From Quillaja saponaria (Eukaryota > Streptophyta > Magnoliopsida > Fabales > Quillajaceae), in assembly GCA_029379385.1 (NCBI GenBank), contig CM055614.1, forward strand, positions 15,195,528 to 15,259,527: DNA of 64,000 bases. Direction: 5' to 3'. A model generated the notes under the pieces. It was not told the DNA's origin and made no database searches. It saw only the letters and a list, made by a program, of their open reading frames with translations. This document shows, piece by piece, positions 33,533-45,437 of this stretch (its first letter is position 1; every line of letters begins with the position of its first letter). A program made the position numbers and the translations under genes.

Positions 33533-34847
33533 AATTCCTCACTAAGCTAATACAAAACTCGGCTAGTTATCATGTAAGAAATGATCTAAGTGATACATAA
33601 AACTCAAGTAAAGTACAAGCAATGAAAATTAGTATATGAACAAGTAAAGTCCAGGATGAGCTAGTAAAAGGGTTGGTTTAAATTGATAGAAAGTCAGATT
33701 TGTAAAGTGATCAAGAATGATAAATAAGGTGTAAATAAACTTTTAAATTAAGTAAATACATGAAAAATAAAGTGGTAACCTTTGTTGGAATCGAATCACT
33801 TAGTAACCAACTTGGTAAAATAATTGTTTCACTTAAAATTTTATGACTTAGTAATGAACTTAGACATGAAACCTACATAATAAAGGTTTTACTCTATCAG
33901 GTGTTACGGAGGATGCTTAAAGGCGAATTGTAGAGGAGTCTCAAAGGAGTTCTTATGTGCTGTGAATGAACTGATAGATGGGTGTAGATGCTTGGTTTCA
34001 TAAACAAACAATGGTTGTCCACTAGTTTCCCTATTCTATAATACTTGTGTAGATGGCTGCTTTTGCTGAAGCTAAAATTTAGAAAAGTCACTTGCAGAAG
34101 AGTTGTAGCTAACTTCTTAAAAATGAGTTATATATATTTCCTTGAGTTGTTCGGATGTTTATATAAGCTATAGCTGGATTTGAGGTAGGCAGGATTTCTT
34201 GTTTACCTGCATTATGAATTGTTATATATCTTTGATGTATAGTGGTGATTTTGAGTATATTGTTGACTGAATATGTGTGAGATTATTAAATTTGTTTGTT
34301 ATATGTTTGTTGATATAGATGTTTTATGAGACTTACTATTTTTATAAGGAATGAATATACGTTAAAAGTTGTATCATGCTACAATGTGTTTACCTTGTAT
34401 TTTTCCTATGTTATAACTATCTCATGCATTTGTGATTGGTATATTGCATGCATGACTTGCCTATTGAAATGGTTGTATCCTATTCTTGTCCATCTAAATA
34501 CTTTTCGAATAGTGGAATATTTCTTGTCCATCTAAATACTTATTTATTAGCTTACTATACATGTTTGATGAAAGAGTAGTTATGGTTATGTTATGCTTGT
34601 GGTTGTTTGGTATAATTTTAAAGGTTAAGCTAAGGGGGTTATCTTTGAGAGAAGCTCATGGGTTGTAATTATAAAAGAGACATTGTAAAGTCTTATAAAA
34701 TTTGCACATTTGATTAATAATGTAAAAATGTGTGTAGTTAAGCTTATAGCTAATGTAAATAGTCTTTGAGAACTTGTGAAGTTAACACTAAAGAATCAAA
34801 TGGTTAACAAAGTACAAGAAATACTAGATGATTAACAAATGGAGTAC
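33533..34847. other. Unassigned AT-rich DNA
   Basis: No coding homology is seen. A 19-bp phrase (CTTGTCCATCTAAATACTT) is repeated at about 34485 and 34525. The texture resembles gypsy LTR sequence but no ends were found. Confidence 0.35.
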
Positions 34848-35941
34848 TGACATGAATTTTATCTACGTAAGTACATGTATTGTCCCAAATAATATAGAGT
34901 AAGTAGAGTATCATTCAAATAAGGAATTGTCACTAATATCTAGCTAAGTATTAAAATTAACACAATCCTATTTTTATTCAAACAAACAATAGAAGAATCT
35001 AATTTAAACTAAATTTAACTAATGACAAATTAAACTAGAGATTTCAATGGAGGTCTAGAATTACAATTTCCCTCAACATTTCACTTGACTTATAAGCATA
35101 TTCCTATGTCTTATAAAAATATATCTTATTTAACTAATTCACTATATTCCTATGAGAATTCAATTAAGCAAGACTTATTAAGATTAGATCTCAATTGGGC
35201 TACACAAGACATATAAGTATATTCCTATATATGAATTAAATTAAAACAATCATGTGAATGAATTCAAACAAGTGTTAAATCATTTAAGGTTAAACCCAAA
35301 CTCCCTTTTCCAAGTTTGCTAAGGTTTACCACATCAATCTAATTGATAGCTAATCAACTAGAAGCATTAAGCATATAATGAAATAAACAATCCATATACC
35401 AAACTCTAAGCAATCAATAAATAATAAAAACCATCTAGCTACATGAGTACAATTATAAGCCTAGAGAACAAATTAGTTCATGCTATCTAGTGTAGGACAT
35501 AAACTCAAATAATATAGACATCAAAAGAATACAAGAAAAATAAATAAGGAGTAAAATAATAAAAAATCGATAGGTTGTCATTCTTCAATCTTCAACATCC
35601 AAGCTCCTCTTGCTTCCTTGCTCTCTTGATGACTCCATTTTCTCCAGAAAATCTAAGCTTAATTGTGTCTCCAATTGTCTATACTAAATCCCCAAGGTAG
35701 TCCCATCTTTTATAGGCTTCAAAACCCTCAATTTGACTTCAATTTGGATTAAGAATCGAGCCAGAAGTCAAATATAAAACACATAATCAAACCCTAGATC
35801 AACTAGGATTCATCATCCTAATACGATAAGGACTCAAATAGGATTTGATTGAAAAATAAGCAAAAACCAACTAAAACTTTAGAACATAACTAAAATAATA
35901 AGTAAAAGGATATAAAATAACTATATTTCCAAGAGTTACCA
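34848..35941 (-). mobile_element. Athila-like solo LTR lacking the GC-rich island
   Basis: On the minus strand it starts TGGTAACTCTTGG at 35941 and ends TTCATGTCA at 34848. It aligns with 32217-33532 and 49480-50844 but is shorter, because the island normally between about 35762 and 35770 is absent. Flanking 5-mers (AGTAC, AATAA) do not match, so no target duplication is shown. Confidence 0.7.
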
Positions 35942-36511
35942 AATAAGATAAAAGTTGAACAAAAAGAGTATTAAATATGGAAAGTAAAGGCATAGTTAAA
36001 GTTGCAGTAATTCGGATGTAAGTAAATTTGGTATGGAAATTATGATTGAATTCAACAAGCTAAATTGATAAGTATTAGTAATTCAAGTATTCAAGAAGAA
36101 CTAAGAGATAATGTTGTATTGTTGGTTTGTGTTGGCTATAATGGGCCCTGATTGACCTTTGCTCTCATACTAGTCTACCTTAGTTCGGGTCGAATCTTCC
36201 AACACCATCACCATCTTCGTCTTCATCAATTCCTCCATCCTTACATCTCCATATCCATTTTTACCCCATGATTAGTCAGCAAAGCCGAGGGCTACACATC
36301 CTACTGAGGATGCAAATGTTGGTGACCAATGTCACCTAATCACCATTAAGATTGTTCAGTGAAGCACTACCAAAGTGTAAACATCACACCAAGCTTGCTT
36401 CATAATAAGCTTGTTTTTGTTTAATTATATGTTTTATGTTACATAGTAAAATCATTACATATTGTTGTAGTCAGATAATTGTGCCACAAATGTGACGAGA
36501 AAGGTTGCTTG
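35942..36511. other. Unassigned DNA
   Basis: No gene is recognised. A relatively GC-rich patch lies at about 36120-36370 (contains AATGGGCCCTGATTGACC). Confidence 0.35.
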
Positions 36512-38225
36512 TGTAACATCTCTAAAAAGCTGTACATGATGTATCAAGTACATGACTAATTTTAAACGCACCGAGACATAAACTCCATATAAGATTCAAA
36601 GTGAAAAAGAGTAAATTAATAATTATGAATTTTATGCATAAAGTTGAAAAGTAAAGTATGCATTTGCATGAGATTAGGGGTAAAAGAGTAATTTTACCTA
36701 CTTATGAATTGTAATGAAGGAAATGAATATACAAGAATGAAAAACAATAATGTTATATTTAGTTTTAGGTAATTAAGATGAATAATTAATCTTTTGACTT
36801 ATGAGTAGGGAAAGAAATAATAAGATGAAAACATGATATATATCTATATATATATATATACATTTATACACATATATATAACTGCTGAAAAACTCTACTA
36901 TATGCATGCATTGATCACGTGTGTAATTTTATGAAAATTACGATGAAAACTCTATGCTTGGTATTTCTTGTGAAATTATATGGTGTGTGAAAGATATTAT
37001 AATTATGGAATGTGGTATTGGATTGATTTGTGTGAATCAATGTAGGTGACTTTGTTGCTAAAGAGCCAATGTGTGGGTAGGCATGTGTTGTCAAAGCTCC
37101 CTTGCTTGGAAGGTACGGCTGTGATCGTACCTTTAGTCTAGGATCCATAACTAGTAATGGGTCAGATCCTTTAAGTACTCTAACCTTAATTCGACTAGGG
37201 ATGTTTCCTACTTACTAACTCAACCTGTGGATAGTTCATAGCATTCATAATTGGTTTACATGCATACAATGCATATCTCTTGATTTTATAAAACTGGGCA
37301 CTTATCTATTTTAAAATTATATTTATATACGTGCTGAGATTTATGTCTCATGTTTTTTTTAAACTAGTGTCTTGGATTGATTATATATATAGAGATGTTG
37401 TAGTATTTCTCTAGTAATGCTATATGGTGGTCTCATATACAGTAGGTAGGCTATGTTACACATGTATAGGAGTATGTGTTCCTATCGGGTGAGTATATCT
37501 ACACTTGTCCTATTGTGAAGGACTACCTGATGGAGGACGTTGTGGTTATACTAGAGCAACAAAATCCAAGAAGTGGAGTTGTGATTGAGGAGATAGTAGA
37601 GGAGGAGCAGCAGTGTAGACTAATGGTGGAGACTTTGTAAGAGTCAGTTTGGGAGCAAAAGCAAGATCAGGAGATCATGGAGAAGGATCTCTTTTGGGAC
37701 AACTACTTTATTCATAGTGAGATAGTCGATCATGATGTGGATATGGTAGACTGAGTGAGACTATGAATGCACATCTTTTACTAAGTCTATTTAATATATC
37801 TAAGCGGGCTCTTGGGGTGGTATTTTGATGTGTAGGGATTGTAGGTTGTCCAATAGTGAGATTATTTTATTGGAGTAGGAAATCAATTAGTATACCTATT
37901 CCTGATCCCATATTCCCGACTTATGTTATGTTATGATGGTTAGAAGTACTGTGCATTTGAAACTTTGACTATGACAATATAGTTGTATATATGTTAGAAA
38001 TATATATTCAGGTATTTATGGAAATTATGCATATATAGTTGTATATATGTTAGTAATATATATTCAGGTATTTATGGAAAGTATGCATATATAGTTATTC
38101 TTGCTATGACTAATAGGTTTTAAATCTTGAGTATATGTTTCCAACTTAGCGGGCTCACAGTATTTGTATAATGAAATTCCAATGTGTTATTTTGACATTA
38201 TCCTATAGCATAAAAGGTTGTTACA
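36512..38225 (+). mobile_element. Probable gypsy-type solo LTR
   Basis: It begins TGTAACATCTC and ends GTTGTTACA, so TGTAACA/TGTTACA form a short inverted terminus. Flanks (GCTTG, GCATA) do not give a convincing target duplication. (TA)n lies at about 36838-36880. It contains the small acidic reading frame at 37530-37754 and a repeated ~60 bp phrase (CATATATAGTTGTATATATG, near 37974 and 38029). The LTR call rests on the termini and size. Confidence 0.5.
37530..37754 (+). pseudogene. Small acidic reading frame with one stop, inside LTR-like DNA
   Basis: From the ATG at 37530 the frame reads MEDVVVILEQQNPRSG, then EEIVEEEQQCRLMVETL, a TAA at 37638-37640, then ESVWEQKQDQEIMEKDLFW and ends HDVDMVD with a TGA at 37752-37754. 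It is markedly Glu/Asp/Gln-rich and its GC content exceeds that of its surroundings, which makes a past coding function plausible. I do not recognise the family. It could be a captured gene fragment or an LTR-internal ORF, or chance. Confidence 0.3.
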
Positions 38226-38290
38226 GCATAAAAGGTAGTGATTGACCGTTTGTCAGGGCCCATCATTCTATATCATGAATAATCCTGGGA

Positions 38291-38500
38291 CCTCAAAGAT
38301 TCATTATTTGATGCATTCATAGTATTTCTTTCTTTTATTAAATTTTGATTTCATTATTCAAACGTAATTGTAATTGAAGTTAACTTCTTCTTTTTTTGGT
38401 AGGATCCTCAAAGATTCATTATTTGATGCATTGATAGTATTTCTTTCTTTTATTAAATTTTGATTTCATTATTCAAACGTAATTGTAATTGAAGGTTAAC
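38291..38500. repeat. ~95-bp direct duplication
   Basis: 38291-38384 and 38406-38500 are nearly identical (both start CCTCAAAGATTCATTATTTG). They are followed by a T-rich run at about 38504-38524. Confidence 0.85.
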
Positions 38501-38589
38501 TTTGTTTTTTTTTTTTTTTTTTTTGTTGGTAAAGCATATATAAGCTCGATGTTAGTATTCCACTGGGCTTTATGATGTGAGTAGACTAC

Positions 38590-39560
38590 TATAGCAAACC
38601 ATTTCACGGATATACTATACAAAATACGAGAAAAAATGTTAAGGTTCCAATAAAAGTCTTAAGCTGAATGCTTGGAAAGGTGAAGGTCCCAGAAATATCT
38701 ATCCAGACATTCGGGATGGAATGTGTGATGAGTGGTAGAAAAAAGGATGGCAAGTCTAGTCTGCTACCATTAGGGCAAATCGAGCAGTAATATGAGAGGA
38801 GAGCATACACTCTGGTGGTTCCTAGTCTTTTCTTGGTCATATGAAAGCATTGGCGAGTAATTGATTCACTTTTTTATTTAATATATATTAATTACATCAC
38901 TTTAATATAACTTTTTAATATTGTAGAAAAGAGAAAAAAAGTTGCTCAATTTTTTACAAGGAGTTGTACGGACACATCCACAAGAGGAAGACTAGGGCCC
39001 TAATTCTTCGTCTTTATGTTTTAGGAAACATATACAGAGAGAGTTGCGACCAAATATTTTGAAAAATCCTCTCCCGAACCACCAATTAATACCGAAGAGT
39101 GGTTGACGGTTGTAGGCAGGTCATTAAAGAAAGGGCGTACACTTAGGTTTGGTTCGACCCTTGACCCTTGCGCATCGTAGACCTGCTCAGCAGCTAACTG
39201 AATAGCTGGCCAGTCTTCTTTCACCTCTTCATCGCCTGTTAGCAAAAGTAATAAGATTTGGCATTTTCTCCGAGAAGAGTTAATGATAGGAAAGTTGAGA
39301 ATTGGGCTTACTAGGGACATTGTGTCTCAAACTATCTTGAACTAGAATGATCGAATACAAACTGCCGTGAAGAGTGTTGGAAGCCTTGCAATTGTCCAGC
39401 ATGACGTTGGAGCAGATATGTAAGTTTATTTTCAAATATGTTTTATTAATCACTTCTTTATAAATTTTGTGTTATTAATGTAATATATATGTATTTGTAT
39501 TTATTAGGGAGACCGTGATGGTAGGCCAGACGATGCTACAAGGGATGATTTTGTGGACAT
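38590..39560 (+). pseudogene. Plant En/Spm (Ptta-type) transposase-associated remnant
   Basis: Plus-strand frames contain, near 38765-38820, SATIRANRAV followed by EESIHSGGS and SFLG. This resembles the N-x-R-x-N-R ... H-T-G-G-S-K-S box of plant transposase-associated proteins (Pfam Transposase_24 class). Next come a basic stretch at about 38930 and, near 39035-39170, EEWLTVVGRSLKKGRTLRFG, resembling the KGRxxGxG box. A further ~60 codons reach about 39420. Frames shift between the pieces, and stops occur. These domains accompany CACTA/En-Spm elements; no CACTA termini were identified. The call depends on the order of two weak motifs. Confidence 0.55.
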
Positions 39561-42368
39561 AGGTCATAATTAGCTTCATTTTTATTTTTAATTAAGAACA
39601 ATAAATTATGTTCATTATTATGTACTTTAGAACAATAATTTAGGTACTTTATATATTAAACATTTCTATTGTTTTTACTTTTACTTTTAAAGTTAAAACT
39701 TTAACTATTAGTTTACTTCGATGTTTAAATGATTGTGATGATTCCATTTGTTTTTTAATTGATTATGTTGTTTCAATACTATTTTGTGTTTTTAAAATGA
39801 TTCTGAGGGGTTTGAGGAGTTTATAGGCTATATTGAAGTGATTTTAACTTGGTTTAAACATGTTTACATTGTAAACGAGGAAAACGTATCAAAACAGAAA
39901 CAAAATTGTAAAAAATAAATCAATAAAAAAATAAATTGCATAGCATAACATAGTGAGAGAATGACAAGGGAATGTCGAGGAGAATGTGAGGGAGTTGTAA
40001 AAAATGCCAGATTAGCAAGGGACAGTAAAAGAAATTTTCTTTCCAAAATGGCAGGGGAATGCCAAGGATATTGCAAGGTATTTTCTATTTATCATTCAAA
40101 AATAGTGAGGATTTGGTGAGAAAGTGACAGGACATTGTTGAGAAATTGGGGGTGGACATAATGACGCATAGTTCCTCTTCATAATTGACGAGATATGTGA
40201 GAGAAAAATTTGATCCTTTAGACGGCAATGACTTTTTGAGGTACACTACTTATTGGTGAGCACTTTGTCTATCCTTTACCATTTAGCGAGCAAGTTCTGA
40301 CGAGGCATGATTTTCCTTGCTCTTCTCTCATATTTCCCTCGTTAAATAGTATTATTATAAGGGAATGTCGAGGAAATATTCCATTGCCAAACTGTCATTT
40401 TCTTTAATGAGTGCTTAACAAGGCTAGTAGCAGTTTCTATACGTCCTCCAATGACATTATTCCAAACAAAAGTAGAGAGGCATTTCATTCATGCAGGTTT
40501 TCATTAGTAGACCCTAACAAATTCACTTTCTCAAATTTATTAAAATCTTAAAATTAATTATAAAATTGTAATGAGAACTTAGATTGATAATTAAGACGGC
40601 TTGTCCAATCTTTACAAAAAAACAAAATTGCCACATTACACTATGCAAAATCATGTTTGCACTTGATGACAGTAGAACTTTAGCTTTCAATTCATATGCA
40701 CATCCTACGGTTCTTGCACATGGATTTCAGTAATAATTAAACTGACATGTACTAATCCACATTTCAAACTTATCATAACCTGGTAGACATAGTTTAAAAC
40801 ATGATTGACGCCTCAGTTTAAAGTTAGGACATTGTTACAAAAATTAAAGATAATAGATTTAGCAATTGTAACAAGTAAAGACTTATTTCTAATTTGCATC
40901 ATCTCTATTTGAACTTGCAAATAGTATTTGATCCTTAAATAGTTCATGCTTGTACATTAAAAAAAAAAAAAAATTTCAATTTATTCTTTGAATTATGATA
41001 TTAATAAGAATAAAAAAAAAAAAAAATCAGATTTAGTCAATAAAATAAGTTGCAATGCATCAGCCTGATTTCAGCTATTTGATAAAAACCATATTTTCAC
41101 TATGCAATACATGTATTCAGTTTTGCAAGTGGCTTTTAAATAACAAATAAATGGCTTATACAAATTCAAAAGGAGTAAATTTATAACCTTTGAATTGAGA
41201 CTTATATGGCAATGGAAATTAGATTCCAAGAAACTAAATGATGTATGCAAAGTTTGAAAAGCATCCTCACTTGCAAGGTCAGTTACAATAATTTTCAAGT
41301 TTGATGTATTCACCACAGTATAAAATTTCAAGATAATTTTTTGGATTCATTGCCTCTGATATCCAATTGCAAAACTATAATATTCAAATTTTATAAAATT
41401 GCAGAAATATGGACTGTTTGACAAGTTAAGATGAAAAGATAGATATTTAGTTTTCTAATTCATACACCGAAGCCTTGTGACAATATCATGTATATGAAGC
41501 AAATCACGACTTTTTAACTTTCATATATTCACACATAATATGCACATATATGTCATGAACATGTCATATATATACAAACAATTAAACATTTACGACTTTT
41601 ATGAAATATAACATGACCCTAAATAATTATTTAAAGCTTAGTCCTCTAGTATCTCAATGGATTCGCCAAACTATAGACATCATAATTTGAAAAGAATCAC
41701 TGGGCTCATGTGATTGGCTTGAAAAGAATGAAGGAGTCACCAGCCTTATTTTTTCAGGAAGTAAAGAAAACATAAAATATAGAATCAAAATAGCAAATTA
41801 TATCTATGATTCTAGAAAAACGAAAGAAAAGTTGCATTGTTTTGGTTTTAAATACAATTAGGTATCCATTAATCTAAAAGGTGAAAAGGCTTAAGGCTTA
41901 AGGCTTTTTCCAATTAATACTACTCCAAGCCTGAATACATTATAATAATTAATTCTAAAAATATTTGAAATATTTATTTCCTAACCCTCAATAAATACCT
42001 ATTGAGCTAGAAAAATTCTAAGAGTTAGAGTTATACAAAAACTAAAATTAAAGAGACCTAAAACTAAACAAACTCAATTTCTGACAAAGCCTACTCTTAA
42101 ATGCTAACTGCTAGTTGTTTTGTCCATATATGGAGTTCCAGAATACCAAACGACGTACTGCTAGAGGCTTTGGAAAGCTAAGACAAAGTGTTTTCTAGGA
42201 ATAAATGGTTTGTTTTAAGACTATTAGTATTCCAAGTGATATGACCATTTAAATATTATATTTAGTATTAAATATTGAAATTGTATTTGAGATTAACTTG
42301 TCAATAAATTGAGTGCCTAGTGCCTAGTTCTTAGTTATTATATTTTAGTATTTTGAATACCAAAATTG
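39561..42368. other. Unassigned AT-rich DNA with short repeated motifs
   Basis: A GGGAATGTCGAGG-like motif recurs at 39968-39980 and 40361-40373, with GGGGAATGCCAAGG at about 40054-40067. This could be subterminal repeats of the adjacent En/Spm remnant. A-runs lie at about 40959-40973 and 41013-41027. A longer minus-strand frame at 41331-41071 has no recognisable domain and normal AT-rich composition. Confidence 0.4.
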
Positions 42369-42785
42369 TTGAATCATATTCGATAATACCTTTGTTTTAG
42401 TTTGATGATAAACAAATAGTTAAGGCTAAATTCAATCAGAAACTTGTAGCCTATTTCTATTGTATTACAAATATGTTATGAAATTGAGTTGGACTATGGT
42501 CAAACGACAAAGTTTATTCCTTCGACAGTCAACTAAAAGCCTCTTAAGAGAAAGATAAAGCATGCCATTTTATAACTGAAGAGAGTGCTACAGTGAGTTA
42601 GCTGAAGCCTTCAATTAAAGTATTTTTAGTTAGCTGAATACTCAAAATGCACTCAAATATCAGTCAACTAAAATCATTTCATCAATGAAGCCTGAGATTG
42701 ATGTTGAGTTGAAGATGTGTTAATCCACTGAAGTCTTTATGGACTTATTTATTTGATACAACTTTGAAAGTTCTAATCGACTATG
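42369..42785 (+). mobile_element. Partial LTR of a SIRE/Maximus-like copia element
   Basis: It begins TGTTGAATCATATTCGATAA and is related to 56075-56480 (shared AATTGAGTTGG, ACAGTCAACTAA and GAAGAGAGT...ACA phrases). Its position just before copia coding sequence fits, but the LTR end and primer site are not clear; at 42786 a different LTR-like end (TGTTGGCCCAAAATGGC) follows. Confidence 0.5.
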
Positions 42786-42869
42786 TTGGCCCAAAATGGC
42801 AAATCTAGAGGGGATGAATAGGTTTTTGTAAGATTTTAAGCTTTTTAAAATCATATTTAACAAAAGGAC

Positions 42870-44910
42870 ATTAGTTATTCATGTTGATTTTGATGAACAC
42901 AACCTTGTGTTTGTGAGATTTGTTGATGATGATGACATAGAAAGTTTCACAAATGCCAACTAGTCTTCAACTAAGAAAGATTTAGTTGATGAAAACATCA
43001 AACCAGCATTAGCTGATCAATCAGAAGTTGATCATGGTAGCAAATTACCTAGATTTGAAGCTGAGATGAATGAAAAAGCTGAAACTAAAGGACTTCAAAA
43101 AGTATGAAAAATATTAAAAATCATCCAATGAAGCCTTCTTGTCACTAAGGGTGGCACTCGAATCAAGTAGTATTGAATAGTGCACTATTCCAATTCAAAT
43201 TCGAGTACTCATACGAATATAAACTTAAAGTTGAATGTAATACCGAATATTCAAATATTACTCAAATAGTTTGAGTAGTACTTGAATAGTTTATAAGTAC
43301 TAATAATATATAAAAAAAATATATTAATATTTGAATAGTAATCAAATAGTTCAACAAACACAAATACTAACATGAATAAGTCATTGAATATCAAATAAAA
43401 TACTGGTATATCTAAATTTGAATATTGACATTAGTTCAATTTCGATTGAAATTAGTCTCAAATACAAATAGTTCTTATTTGCTTTCAACCCTACCTGTCA
43501 CAAATTAAACCGAAAAACTTTTCATATTCCAAAGATCACGAATCATGAGTTCATGCTATGCAAGAATTGTTTTAGTTGGAAAGATCCCACGTGTTGGAAC
43601 TTGTCCCCAAACTTGACAACCATCCAGTCATCATAACAAAATTGGTTTATAAAAACAAAATGAATAAAGCTAGAATTGTAGTAAAAAACATGGTAATGGT
43701 TAGTGGCACAAGGGCTACAATCAAGAAAAAAATATTTACTTCAATGAAACTTTTTCCCCTGTTACTAAAGTAGAAGCCATTAGAATATTGCTTGAATATG
43801 CATGTTTTAAAAACTTCATTTTATGAAGAGGTTTATGTTGAACAACTACCTAATTTTGATGTTTTTGACTGAACCTGGTTATGATTTGGACCTGATAAAT
43901 ACTTTATATGGTTTAAAGCAAGCACCTTGAATTTGGTATGTAAGCTTATGCAAATTTCTAATTGAAAATAGTTTTCGAAGAGAAAAAGTAGACAACTGCC
44001 TGTAAAATTACGTGGATGAAAGTAATTTCAGTTCTACTAATGAATCACTCTGCCAAGAGTTCGTTAAGTGCATGCATAATGAGTTGAAATGAGCTTGATA
44101 GGAGAACTTAATTACTTTATTGGTCTTTAAGTTAAAAAATCAAATGTAGGAATCTTCATCAATTAATCAAAGTATGTCAAGAATTTAATCAAGAGATTTG
44201 GACTGGAAAATGCCAAATCAATTGGAGCTTCAGTCTGCACATCCACCAAATTAGACAAAGATGAATCTAGTACACCAATTGATAAGAAAAAATATTGGGG
44301 AATCTCTTCTATATTTCACTACAAGTAGGCCAGATATTATGTTTAATGTGTGAATGTGTGTAAGATACTAGTCTTGTCCCAGAAAATTACATTTCACTGA
44401 TGTGAAGAAAATTTTCAGATATCTTATTGGAACTCAGACACTTGGAATATTGTATCCAAAATGAAACAATTTTGAGTTAACAAGATACTTTGATGCTGAC
44501 TTCACTGGTTAAAAATTAGACAGCAAAGTGTATAAGTAGAACATGTCAATGCTTAGGACAATCTCTTATATTTTATTTTTTTTAGCAAGCAGCAGCATTC
44601 AATGGCACTACTTACAACTGAAAAAAAAAAAGTAGTTGATAGAAGCTGTGGTGCTAAGCTTTTATGAATGAAACAATAACTTATAGATTTCAACATGCAT
44701 TGTGATTAAAAAAAAAAATATGTCATAAATCTCATATAAAATCCTATTCAACATTCAAGAGCCAATCATAGTGAAGTAACATATCATGTTCAGAAAAGAT
44801 GTATCATCTTGAACTTTGTCACTCCAAAAATTGTTTACTGACATTATCACTTAACCTTTTAAGTAAGAACATTTTGCTAAAATCAAATAAGAGCTTGGTA
44901 TGTCTACTCC
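42870..44910 (+). pseudogene. Ty1/copia RT-RNase H remnant, interrupted by a MITE
   Basis: It starts in the acidic linker between integrase and RT. RT follows after 43504: KNFSYSKDHES can be traced, then ERSHVLELVPKLDNHPVI from 43576, and a NQE...FNETFSPVTKVEAIRILLEYA region reached by frameshift. The catalytic box is YVDE at 44009-44020 in place of YVDD. The later palm and connection read LIGELNYFIGL and NLIKRFGLENAKSIGASVCT. RNase H traces run to about 44905. Stops and frameshifts are frequent. A 348 bp insertion splits the frame at 43148-43495. The pattern resembles the SIRE/Maximus branch. Confidence 0.85.
43148..43495. mobile_element. MITE-like insertion with 8-bp target duplication (hAT-like)
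   Basis: It is flanked by TGTCACTA (43140-43147) and TGTCACAA (43496-43503), 7 of 8 matching. Removal restores the copia frame across the site (LSQIKPKNFSY). It starts AGGGTGGCAC and ends CAACCCTACC, imperfect inverted termini. It is very AT-rich with internal ATTCAAATA/TATTTGAAT-type palindromes and encodes nothing. The 8-bp duplication suggests the hAT superfamily. Confidence 0.75.
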
Positions 44911-45437
44911 AATATAATACTATGTTTGAAAGAGTATCTCTTGTGTTTTGATTAATGTTAAATGAATTATTTGAATATGTGCATTCATTATTCTTAAATT
45001 TGTGTCTACCATTTGACTGAAATCGTGCATCTGATGAGAATAGGAGAAGAAAATCAATTGAATTTGGACTAGCTGACATGTCTCTACTAACATCATCTAT
45101 TGACACTCTAGTCACGCAATGCTTTCAGCAAAAGAAACTCTGAATACTCTATTTTAGATTAGTTTTAGGTGAAAATTAAAATTACCTATATTGCAAATGC
45201 ATATCATGTTATCCTCCATAGGGGTCTCAAGAAGTTCAAAAGTCTGAACTACAGCACATGTACGACTCTGCTATTTATGAAAGACTCTTAGAGAAAATCA
45301 ACCATCAATCAAAACTTCTCTTATAAGTTCAAGAGTTTTCTTCTCTCATCCCCTTCCAAAAGACTCAAAAAAATATATATTCTAATCTTAAAAGCCTCTC
45401 AATAAAGCATAATATAGTCATATAAGAAGTACAATTG
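44911..45437. other. Unassigned DNA after copia RNase H
   Basis: It may include the 3' non-coding part and LTR of the copia remnant, but no LTR ends were located. The minus-strand frame at 45115-44819 is antisense to the RNase H tail. Confidence 0.4.

Noticed and set aside
34843..35946. Target duplication for the solo LTR 34848-35941
   Set aside because: Flanking 5-mers AGTAC and AATAA do not match.
36130..38270. Inverted GGGCCC-containing phrases near 36142 and 38253 as termini of one element
   Set aside because: The match is short and interrupted, and no target duplication or matching sequence beyond it was seen.
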